Shown here: positions 31,385 to 42,300 of the stretch, piece by piece
How the letters are laid out: each line of letters starts with the position of its first letter
Numbering within the stretch: the stretch's first letter is position 1
Source: Biomphalaria glabrata
Taxonomy: Eukaryota; Mollusca; Gastropoda; Planorbidae
DNA length: 64,000 nt
Assembly: GCF_947242115.1 (NCBI RefSeq)
Contig: NC_074725.1
Coordinates: 11,914,511 to 11,978,510 of the forward strand
Reading direction: 5' to 3'
The notes under the pieces: generated by a model
What the model saw: only the letters and a program-made list of their open reading frames with translations
Told to the model about the DNA's origin: nothing
Database searches by the model: none
Program-made: the position numbers and the translations under genes

Positions 31385-33433
31385 ATGAACACCGCCAGCC
31401 TGGTTGTTATCGCTGTCGCAGTCATCTGTGGTAAAGTATTGCATCTTTAATGTCTCATTATAATGTCTTGTTCGTACAACGAGGCAGACTGCAACATTCA
31501 CTTAGAAGTGAATAAACATGTTTAACAATCTTCGAAGCTTACCTTTACAAACAATCAAAATAGATGTGCCTCTCGGTGAATGAATGCAGAGAGAACTCGG
31601 ATAACGTGTGGTTGACAAGAGACAATGTCTCAGAGAGAACTCGGATAACGTGTGGTTGACAAGAGACAATGTCTCAGAGAGAACTCGGATAACGTGTGGT
31701 TGACAAGAGACAATGTCTCAGAGAGAACTCGGATAACGTGTGGTTGACAAGAGACAATGTCTCAGAGAGAACTCGGATAACGTGTGGTTGACAAGAGACA
31801 TTGTCTCAGAGAGAACTCGGATAACGTGTGGTTGACAAGAGACAATGTCTCAGAGAGCGAGGCAAATAAATAAACTAATGTTATAATGTTATTTACGACG
31901 CATGCCAGTTAGATATAGTTTGAAAACTCCAACTATAATGACATTGAGACATTTGTTTGTTTGTAAAAAAATGTTTTACATATTTCGGATGTTGAAGGAA
32001 GACCGGTGGGGGGGGGGTCAGCGAGCAGGGTTTGAACCACGGACCAGCAAGACGACCGAACGACAGCATGCTGCACGGCCAGGCAGCCACCCTATTTATA
32101 ATGATTATTTTATTTTACATCATCTGGAGAGAGAGCGATAAATAAGATTATGAATCAAAAGGAAAAAAAGAAAGAGAGAGAGAGAGAGAAAGTGAGAGAG
32201 AGAGAGAGAGAGTTCAGAGAATAAGTTTAGTAACGTTACGAATAAATCAACATAGAACATAACTTTGTTAATTATGAATAGCTCCAATCGCTACACACAC
32301 AATAGCCAACTGTTCATTTTGTTTGACTTTACTTGGTGACATCACTCGCTTAATTTTGATCTCACTGTTACATTATCTTATTAGTAAAAAAAAAAAACTT
32401 ATACTTCAATCCCTCTTTATTTTAACATGACAAAGGCCATAATTATTATTCTTGAATTCTGACAATCTAATGCAATTATCTACTTAAATAACGTAACGTC
32501 GTAGGACGTAATCATCTTTTTTTTTTTTGAAGTAACGTCTGTATTAATAAGATAAGATAACAGACAATAACAAGACAAGTGTACTAACTTAATACTAATG
32601 TATTTTATTCCATCACATGTGTTGTCCAGGCGTCAGTGCGTTCGTCTGCCCAAGATGTACTCACCCTAACGACCCAAACTCATGCACCGAGACACACAAC
32701 TGCACCAACGCCAATCAAGACGTGAGTCTGTTTCTATTTCATTTCTCTTGTCAACATACTTTAATGTTACTGTTCCTATTTTTTCTGAGCAACTGACATC
32801 TAAATGTCGGCAATGTCACTCGTACGCATTAAGACTATTCGGATTGGTTCTGATGTAATTAGATTGGATTGGACCGAATCGAATCTGATCGTCATTGACA
32901 AAAAAAATCCTGTCCACTAAGGGGATCGCACCCTCATATTTTCTGCCATGAAGTCAGTAGGAAATAAATTTTTAAAAAATTAAAACTATAATCTCGGAAA
33001 TAAAAAAAAAATGTCTGACATATATGTAAAGGTCGCACTCTTTACTGTTAGAATATAGAAGAGGGTAAGTCAATTGCTGTTGTTTTTGGCAAACTCTTTA
33101 TATTTTCTATAAAATGTCGGAGCTCGAACTTTGGCGGTAACATATACATAAGCTGCGTATTTTAATATTTTATACCTTTATGAACAAGTCATGACATTGT
33201 TTGAGTAGAAAGAAACAAAAAAAAAAACTATTATTTTTTCATACACATGTGTAAATTTATGTAATTATTGTAGACTGTAAGTCAATTGTAATCTATTTTG
33301 TCCAGTGTTCAACCGATATTTTCGGGCCTACATACACTTATATACCATATGAGAATGAGAGATCAAATGCAATGCAAAGTCCTCATCCCCTGGGCGACAA
33401 ACGTGGTGATCATCGTTTTACGATGGATCAATG

Positions 33434-33484
<51 letters not shown>

Positions 33485-36438
33485 AGTAACTCCAGTGGTG
33501 GACTGAAAGGGTTAATGTGTGTGCGCCCTACTGATACACACGACTCAGGCCAATCACACAGGTCAACGGCTGTCGATAGACAAGGGACAGTACTGCTAGT
33601 TCACGCAAATATGACCCATGTTGTGGTCATGTGATCGAGAGCCTTCACGGACTAGCGACAGTGTGTAACAATACAATACAATAACAATAACAACAATAAT
33701 AATCTTTATTATCCGTAAGGAAATTTGTCTTACAATTTGTGCATTACACCAAACAAAAAACATTATAACTATAAGAAACCAAAGTGTACATTCACACCAG
33801 ACTCACTCATAATAGACAGTTGAGTCCAGGACAGCAAAGCAGTAAGGACTTGTGGTACCTTTGAGTCCTCGAAAATGTAGCTGTATGAGCTAGAGAGACT
33901 GGTATTGTTTAGTTAGACAGTTCTGTTAAGTACAAGAAAGCATTTGAATTTGATGTAGCCAATTGTGTTGAGTTGGCTGTCGATGTATTTGTAATTAAAC
34001 CGCCACTTTGTTACTTGAAGCTCTTGTTGCCAATATATATATATCTCGATTCAACAAGAGTCAACTTATTATATCTAATAAAGTAGAATATAAAGGTGTA
34101 TGCATGTATGTATGTCCCGCATAGAAATCAAATCCGTTTGACCAATCTTGATAAAACTTGGCATAAATGTTCATTGGGTACTAACTGGAACCGTGAATAT
34201 GCATTATAGCCCTAAAACAAACATAAGACCGTAAAAAAAAAGTGCCCAACTCTATGAAAGTATTAGTATTTCATGGAACTAGGCAATGTTTTCCATGTAG
34301 ATCAAAAAGGATCTTGATCTAGATCTAATTTTTAAAACTACACTTTGCATAGATAGTTTTTTACTTTGACACATAAAAATACAAAATATAGTCTATTGAT
34401 TTCATTGATTTCCCTAGTGCTATTAGAGCATGGAATGGGTTGCCTGAGCCAACCAGGAAAACCAATGACGTGGCAGAATTTAAGTCATTGGTGAATATGC
34501 ATGACTGAATGTATGACGCGTAGGACGTAATCATCTTCTTTTTTGAAGTAACGTCTGTATTATATAAGATAAGATAAGATTTAATAAAATGAACCTTCAA
34601 ATTTGTGTTTCAAAAGCATTTTTACATAAACTCGTTCCATATATCTGAGAATTTAGACGTCCTGACGTACTTTATAATACCATTCATTGAACAAATTGGG
34701 TAAACCCGTTTTAATTCTACTTTATATCCTATTCATATCGTTCTCTTTTCGTTTTTAAAAGATATGAATGTATCGGCTTAACGGGTAAACCCATTTATGC
34801 AAGACTACTTTTATTTTCGTATCGAAAGAGAAAAACCTGGAAGGATCATTAGCTAAGATTAACTTACATCTAAGTCCAATCCACTAGATTAGTAAATACA
34901 AACTAAGGCCCGCAGGCCGCGGGTAATGTCTGGTTAGTTGTTCTACATATATAAAATAGTGTGATGTACTGCTAATAGATTATGTGTCTTAAGTTTCCAA
35001 TTCTGGAATTAACAAGTTGTACGGAATCATCTCGACTAGCTTCTGATTTCTTGATTCTGATAAAGAATTCAGAACTAGACTAGCTCATTGTTACATCAAC
35101 ATACTAATGTTATAAGTGATAATTACACATAATACTCGTAGTATAGAGCAAACAGTTTTAAAAGTTTAAAAATGTGATATTTAACTGCTATTTCAACTTC
35201 ACGAATACATCAATATGTGTATGTTCATCTCCAGACCTGTCATCTTAACATCAACACAGTCAACGGCCACAGTAGAGTACAATATGTCTGTCAGATTGCT
35301 GCTGTAAGTACATTCGTTGTAGATTTTTTAAAGCCAGAAATTGTAGACCCAAGTTTTTTATTCAGTCGCATGACTAATTTGAATTGAAGAAAAAAAAATA
35401 ATTGAAATCTAAGCTATATCCTGTTTTTATTTGGTGCAATTTTTTATTCTTGAGTTTTAATTATTTATTTTATCAGAACTTTTAGTAAAAATAAAAAAAA
35501 AAGCAATGGTTAAAATGGTTTAGATAAACATTTAGTTAAATATTAAACGTGCTATTCAGAAATCACATTTCCATCGAATAAATTGTCTTTAAACTAGAGG
35601 CATAACCTTCTTTTTAACTTTATCCAAGCGAAGTATTTTTGTAATTAACATTAGGTATGCGAATTGTTTTTAAATACATCATTTGTTTATTTAAATACAA
35701 TTAAAAGTCGATTTTTTTAAAATTATTGTTTAATTAAGGGGGAAGGATATCATTCCTGTAAGGGAAATAATCGAAACTGTTTTGTCTTTGTATTGTTAGC
35801 ATTGCTTTTGTACGTGAGTTTTTCATACATTATTGCTCGAAATAAGAGTCTACATTAAGGTACGAACCCGAGCCTGCTCAGGTAAAGGATCCACTGGCCA
35901 TAGGTCAAAACTGCTGCGGATATGATATAGCTATTGTAGAATTTAAAAAATTTCAGACTAATTATTATATGCGGTTTATTTTGTAAATACTCTCGTCTGT
36001 TACCAATTTGGATCTGAATGTTAGTGTAACGTATTTAAATCAGGAATTACTGTATAAAGGTTATGTTTTAAATTATGTCAATAGTAGTAGAAAAATAAAA
36101 AACCTACAATTATCAATTTGTTGTTGATCAATGGACACTCTAGAACTGTCATCTGCACGAGACTCAGCATTGTGACCTGACAGTTGACGGACACTGCATC
36201 TTCTGCTGTGATTCTATCGCTGCATGCAAGGTACAGAGAGACGGACTCTTCCCAAGCTCTGGCAGTAAGTCTTCTTGTTCTCTTTACTATAGAAATGTTT
36301 TGAAGACAGACAGACGGACAGACACACAGAAACAGGGAGGGTTTACTTAGAAACTATTTATGTTTAGCTGATACTGAACTAACTATTGACTAACTAACAA
36401 CAAAGTATTAACTCTATTTTATTTGTATTGTAGGATAA
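31385..36438 (+). CDS. Gene 4: Ly6-like secreted 12-Cys three-finger protein, 110 aa
   Basis: Exons are 31385-31430, 32630-32721, 35235-35303, 36144-36264 and 36434-36438, phases 1, 0, 0, 1. The signal peptide is MNTASLVVIAVAVIC plus GVSA. The mature part reads FVCPRCTHPNDPNSC, then NCTNANQD, TCHLNINTVNGHSRVQYVC, QIAANCHLHETQHCDLTVDG and HCIFCCDSIAACK. The C4-C5 loop is one residue longer than in genes 2 and 3, and exon 4 is two codons longer. NCT is a possible N-glycosylation site. The last exon codes a single Arg before the stop, so the protein ends FPSSGR. With gene 5 it forms a second subfamily (CHLHETQHCDLTVDGHC). No clear AATAAA was found close downstream. Introns hold a minisatellite, SINE B, LINE 3' ends and a Helitron-like copy. 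Confidence 0.88.
31587..31857. repeat. Minisatellite, 44-bp unit, 6 copies
   Basis: Unit CAGAGAGAACTCGGATAACG, TGTGGTTGACAAGAGACAAT, GTCT. Copies are nearly identical. It lies in intron 1 of gene 4. Confidence 0.95.
31952..32092 (-). mobile_element. tRNA-derived SINE, family B
   Basis: Minus strand: GGCTGCCTGGCCGTGC head, GTGGTTCAAACCCTGCTC B box, and an ATGTAAAACATTTTTTTACA-like end with AACAAACAAA. It lies in intron 1 of gene 4. A poly-G/C run lies inside. Confidence 0.75.
32497..32572 (+). mobile_element. 3' end of LINE family 1
   Basis: GTCGTAGGACGTAATCATC, a long T run, GAAGTAACGTCTGTATTAAT and a GATAA tail. In sense, ending about 58 bp before exon 2 of gene 4. Confidence 0.8.
33436..33483. 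repeat. (TA)n microsatellite
   Basis: About 24 AT dinucleotides in intron 2 of gene 4. Confidence 0.95.
33685..34030 (-). mobile_element. LINE 3'-end-like repeat with AAT tail
   Basis: The minus strand ends AAATTTCCTTACGGATAATA, AAGATTATT and ATT repeats, after GTAATGCACAAATTGTAAGA. The same end occurs at 41375-41520 and 44335-44440. This type of GATAATAAAGATTATT end is common in animal LINEs. No coding part could be read. Confidence 0.55.
34074..34937 (+). mobile_element. Helitron-like non-autonomous element, with nested LINE 3' end
   Basis: Starts A|TCTAATAAAGTAGAAT and carries GCATGTATGTATGTCCCGCA, CCAATCTTGATAAAACTTGG and two CGGGTAAACCC blocks. Ends with a GC hairpin (CCCGCAGGCCGCGGG), then about 13 nt to GGTTAG followed by T. 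It has no TIR or target duplication, as expected for Helitrons. A LINE 3' end (34406-34590) is nested. It lies in intron 2 of gene 4. Confidence 0.6.
34406..34590 (+). mobile_element. 3' end of LINE family 1, 5'-truncated
   Basis: Starts within the RT C-terminus (CCCTAGTGCTATTAGAGCAT, coding PSAIRAWNGLPEP) and ends with the 3' hairpin and ATAAGATAAGATAAGAT. Confidence 0.9.
35304..36143. other. Intron 3 of gene 4, nothing recognised
   Basis: AT-rich intron with no repeat that I could match elsewhere in the window. Confidence 0.5.
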
Positions 36439-37675
36439 AGAACTTCAATCCTGAGATCTTTTCTACACAAATGTAACGTCTCTGTGGAAAAGTTATTTAT
36501 ATTTTGATTTACATAAAAAGATGAATTAATACATTTAAAAAAAAAACAAATTATGATTTATTTTATATTTATTTATTTATTTTATTCTTACAAAACATCT
36601 CAGGGTGTACGCAATACTTATGAGTCATAAAACAAAAATGTTCCAGTCACAATAAAAAAAAAATTAAAGAAAGACCCTAAGTCATATGTTAAAATTAAAA
36701 TTGACCTGGTCAATATATCAGCAACAACTGCATCTATAAACCCATATGTATTAAGTGGTTCCATAATATTTGTTTTTGCCGGAAGTGGTAAGAAGCTCTC
36801 CACTACCTATAAAATGTACAATGCGTCCCAAATAGACTCTGACCACATGTCCAACCGAAACCAATCGTTATAAGAGGCCTGAACACTGACCTGCAACGTC
36901 ACAACCTGTTGGCAATTTAGACCAATAGCTCGTTGCCACGCCTTACAGACCTGCACTAAATAGAACTTGTATTGCAATATAAACAAATTCAACTTGAGAT
37001 AAAATGAAGTCAATGAAGTAGACTTCAGTAGCAATATCAAATGGTATTCTGAGCAAAATCTAACTCACTACAATAACACGTCTTTTCAGTCTCGCTTTAT
37101 GGAGTCTATCCAAGACCGCTGACGACTATGTCGTTTATCTTGCATCATTAACAACCAATCGCTAACCTCTTCCCCCGTCGCCATAGAAACACACACACAC
37201 ACTCCATTACACCATGCCATCTCCTGCCGTCATGCAGGAGGTTTGGGTTGAGGATGTAATGATCTTAATTTCTGATTATACGACCGCAAGATCAAAAACA
37301 GTCTAAAACCTATTGACTTTGTTTACAAGAGCCCGCAATGCGATTTCTGTGGCTGCCACGTCTAAATATGCTCGAATGACTTCAATTTAATAAAAAAAAT
37401 CTCTTTACAGTTTATATCACTGGCAATTGGCACACAACTCTAGTGTGTTTATGCATGAGATTGACTTAACTACACTGAAAGTATGTCCAGACTTTGGTAA
37501 TCTGACCCAACAACCCTACTCTATGAACTTGTGATAGTAGAAACTTGGATCACCAAAGATATGAAATAGAATTTTGTGTAATGAAAATATACAAAAAAAA
37601 AATGTCCTTCAGAATATTATAAATCAATTGTAACGACTATTTTTTTTATTACTGACCGAGTGTTTTTAATGTAAG
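36439..37675. other. Short intergenic spacer between genes 4 and 5
   Basis: Holds a repeat with ACCAATAGCTCGTTGCCACG (36876-36938), the ACTAAATAGAACTTGTATT and AAAATCTAACTCACTAC block (36955-37090), and a SINE B fragment at 37210-37275 (CCGTCATGCAGGAGGTTTGG). Only 1.3 kb separates the two genes. Confidence 0.6.
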
Positions 37676-37686
37676 GTATATATAAG
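37676..37686 (+). promoter_or_regulatory. TATA box of gene 5
   Basis: TATATATAAG, about 85-93 bp upstream of the ATG at 37769. Confidence 0.55.
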
Positions 37687-37768
37687 AATCAAATTTGTTT
37701 ATTCAACAACTTCAAAGTCAATTATCTCAAGTGTAGTGTATCCATTGCCGAAGGTTCAATCTCAAGCC

Positions 37769-39252
37769 ATGAACACCACCAGCCTTCTTGTCCTTGGTGT
37801 TGCTGTTTTCTGTGGTAATGTATTGACATGTTTAAAACCTCTCTGTTTTATCTCTTCTTATTTATTTGATTTTTTGTTCAAATTCACTCTTAAAACTCTT
37901 AACAAATAGTATGAACAATTTTAGAACTATTTTGAAAGCGAAGAAAGCTTTACGCAATTCACTGTGACACAAGATTGTTGCTCTTTCTTTCTTTACAAGT
38001 AGTTGAAGTTCCTAAATAGTTGTCCTGTCCGAGTAGCATTCCTGAGCATTGAACAAACTAAAATATTTGAACTGATTTTGTTAAAAAAAATATTCTACTT
38101 ATTCTTATTATACTTACAAACATTAATGCTGTTCCTTTTTATTATTTGTTAAAATCATTTTTTTATGCAGCGGCTTCAATACACACATTTTTCTATCACT
38201 TAAAATCTCTGCCGACTTAAACATACAATGGTTTATAAATCAAATTTCAGTCACATTTAAACACGATTTTTCAAAGGATAAAGATTGTACTTGGAGATCA
38301 TCGACGATCACACATATCATTCCTTTAGTTGTGTATCAATTACTTCTGTATCTAATATGTGATAAATTACATTGAGTTTAAACGTGATCTAAAGGGAGGT
38401 AAAGAACTCATCTAGTCTGACCTCTACTTGTACTTTGCTTTGCCATTCAGTATCATCATTTAGATAGGTCAGTGGAAACCAGTGCTCTTTTTGATGATAT
38501 TTGTAGAGCTCTTCTTTCTTCAAGGACACTTTTCCTTAAACCTATATAGGAGACGTAGCAGTAAGCTCCTGGCTTCTGAGCCGGTGCTCCCGGGTTCGAA
38601 TCCTGCTGAAGACTAGGATTTTAAGTTTTTGATAAGTTTGGGCACCCCTCCACTCAGCTCTAATGGTGATGGCCACATGACATCATTTGGCCACAGAAAC
38701 GGATAACTTTCACATCATCTGCCTAATAGATCTCAAGGTCTGAAAGGGGAAATTTACTTATATCAGAAGTAAATAGTAGTAAGTAGTAGTAAGATATTTC
38801 CGGAAGTAACAAAAACATTTGACATAGTCACTCTGCCTTAAGTCCTTTAAATTTTGTTTTCAAATCACCCAAGAAACTACTAAATAACTGGATATCACAC
38901 TATAGATGTGCTAGTCTCTATGGATTTATTTTGTGTCAGTTTGTTTGTTAAAGTAATTGTAGTAGTTAAACTGGTGTATCTTATATAATACAGACGTTAC
39001 TTCAAAAAAGAAGATGATTACGTCCTAAGCGTCATGCATTCAGTCATGCATATTAACCAATGACTCAAATTTTGCCAAGTCACTGGTTTTCCTGGCTGGC
39101 TCAGGCAACCCATTCCATGCTCTAATAGCACTAGGGAAGAAGGAACATTTGTACACATTTAGTTTAATTTAGTCTTGTGTTATAGTTACAAGAAAGTGAT
39201 TGGGAGAGATAATAAAAAGAAAGAAAGGAAGAGAAAGACAGATAAAGAAAGA

Positions 39253-39316
<64 letters not shown>

Positions 39317-42300
39317 GAATAAGAGAGAGAGAGAGAGAGAGTAGGATAGAAAAAGTCAAAAAGAGAGTTTGCGAGAAGAGATAAAGAGAGAGATATGCAA
39401 GATGTATCCAAAAAGGCAGAGATATTTGAATACTTGAATACACTTCTTTATTTCCCCAGTACTTTCCCTCGCATACCCACATTTACATTTACAATGAAGA
39501 CAGTCTAACTAACATACGGGGGGGGGGGGGAAACAAGTATTCTCTTGACCTGGCAACACATTCCATAAATGATACGCCATATGACAACGTCACAGCTCAT
39601 TTGTGTTCGAATTGATGTTAACTGACAGCGAAATGTTATTGGTGACCCAAGAAATTATAAAATTATGTGTCATTCCTTCACGTCTGCTGTCCAGGTGTCA
39701 GTGCTCTAGACTGCCCAAGATGTGTACATCAAGCTGACCCGGCCTCCTGCACAGACACACGGACGTGTAGCAACGCCACTGCAGACGTGAGTCTATTTCT
39801 TATAATATTACCGACATGCATCTACATTAGTGGAATAAAAAGTAACATACCCATGCAAACCAATTTGGCAAGATGTTCAGCCTGGCCTTGAACTTGATAA
39901 CAATAACAACAACAGCAGACAAATTTCACTTTTGTGTTCTAGTGCATTGAAAACTTTATCTAGTATCACGTCATTTATCTACAATTTTCTTGTAAGGCTA
40001 AAAATAGCTCAGGGAAACTCTTGTAAGGTCAACACTAGTCTAGAAAGAAAGATAAGATAAGATATTTTTTATTGATCCAATCAAAGGGAAATTCAGTTTG
40101 ACAACAATTGACAACCTCAGCGTGACTACTGTACAATAACAATATAGATGCAAATACGAACAACATTCACACTCGAAAACACATACACACTCACAACCAG
40201 CGCTTCATAAATTAGACTTCTATGTACTTCTCGATCACGACAGCTGATCTTGTAACACTCTGACCGAAAGTGGGATGAAAGAGTTTTAAAATCTTTCTTT
40301 TTTAGTCCTAATGGAAAGGAGACGACCACTTCGTTCAGATCTTATGCAACAGTGGTTTAATGGGTGCAGGTTATCTTTAAGAATAGTGATTGTTTTGGAA
40401 AGGCATCGGTCATGAAAAAGCTCCTCAACATATGGTAGCTGTGTTCGAGTGATATACAATGCTTTTTTAAATATAATTTTTAATTAAAGCATACATTATT
40501 TTTATTTCGTAGATTACTTTGTCAGTTGATCTGATCTATTTCAATGTTTCCAGATATGTCATCTCTCAATAACAACAAGCAACGGCCATCACCGTGTGCT
40601 CTACAACTGCCAAATTGCTGCTGTAAGTGTAATGGGTTTTGCTTTGCAGTTGTAAATGTATGTCTGACAAATTACTCAGGAAATATTTCATTGTCTTGTA
40701 CTGGTGTATTACTGCAAGACAAACTATCACAAGAACAAGGGAAGAACTAAGTCCAGACTGTTTGGACAATGAAATAATATTAAATCCATAAAGCGCCACA
40801 GTCGAGTCTCTGTCAATAATCGATTCTATTACCTTGAAATACAAAAAATTAATAAAAATAAAAAAAAGCCAAATCCCACTGTCCATGACGTCACTAAATG
40901 TCGGGTTCAAAGTCCGTCAAGTATAGGGCATCGCTACGCTTAAGTACCGAACAATAGTCCAAGTTTCTAGCTTTTTTTTTTAAGTATTTTTTTTTATGTT
41001 TGTCTTGTTTAAATTTAAGAAGTAAATGAACAAGAAAGTCTAACTCAGAAATTGTGATAATAGCTTCAAAAGGAAGGATATGCTAATATTAGAAGATATT
41101 ACGGCATTGTTGTTTATGTTTTATACGAAAGCAAAGAATCGGACGGAAATAAAAGTTAATTATATATGTCTACCTTCATAAAGACAGTCTCGTTATTATC
41201 ATTATTAATTAGTAACGTCTACAGTAATTTATTATTAATCTGTGACAACAGAACAGAAATAAATAGCTTCAAAACTTTTGCCCTTTGATAAAAAGAAGCC
41301 CCATTTTATATTGATTTGATGATTGGACAATTAATTTTTTAAATAAATTTCTGTAACTTATCTAAATTAATAAAAAAAATAATAATAATAATATTTATTC
41401 TCCGTAGGGAAATTTGTTTTACAATTCGTGCATTACACAAAACAAAACATTGTAACTATAAAAAAATACAAAATGTACATTTACACAAGACTCACTCATA
41501 ATTTACATGTACATAGTTTATAATGAATTGTTTCTATTTAATGATTTTGGCTTCCGAACCGGGGGCCCCGGGTTCGAATCCTGATGAAGACTGGGATTTT
41601 CAACTTTGGAATCCTTAGGCGCCTCTGAGTCTACCCAGCTCCAATGGGTACCTGATATTAGTTGGGGAAAAGTAAAGGCGGTTGGTCGTTGTGCTGGCTA
41701 CATGACACCCTCGTTAACCGTAGGCCACAAAAACAGATGAACTTTACATCATCTGCCCTATAGACCACAAGGTCTGAAAGGGAAACTAGTTAGGCCAGGT
41801 TCACATCTAACTTTGCATTCACTTGCACCTATCCTTTGATCTGCTGTACCGTTGGGGCACTACACAAGATCTGTCAACCTTCTTTCTCCATTCTTATCTC
41901 TCATTTGTCTTTGATATAATTTCATTTGGATGTTCTTTCTGAAAATATTGAAGCCTGCCTGGGTGGACCACTTCGGGGGCCGATTTTGAGTTTGTGTTTC
42001 CACACAAACTGTCTTTGTAATCTTGTTTATTTCTAGAATATTTTTAGCTTTTTTATGGATGTTTGAAACAGCAGCCCAAATGGGGTTTGGTTTTTACCAA
42101 TGATTTTACCAGCAGCATTTAGGATGCTATGGAGTTTATTTTTATTTTTAATGCTCGTGATATTAAAACTTAAAATATTGCAGATGTGAGCGTGATAAAA
42201 CATAGACAAGGCCTTTTGAATTAATCTCAATGGCAGTCTACCCAAAGGCATGCAGTGATGAATATTTTTGTTCTCTTATCAACAGAACTGTCACCTCCAC

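Noticed and set aside
31587-31857. CRISPR-like regular repeat array
   Set aside because: Units are directly adjacent without variable spacers, and the genome is eukaryotic; it is a minisatellite. The same holds for the arrays at 891, 8841, 26386 and 49940.
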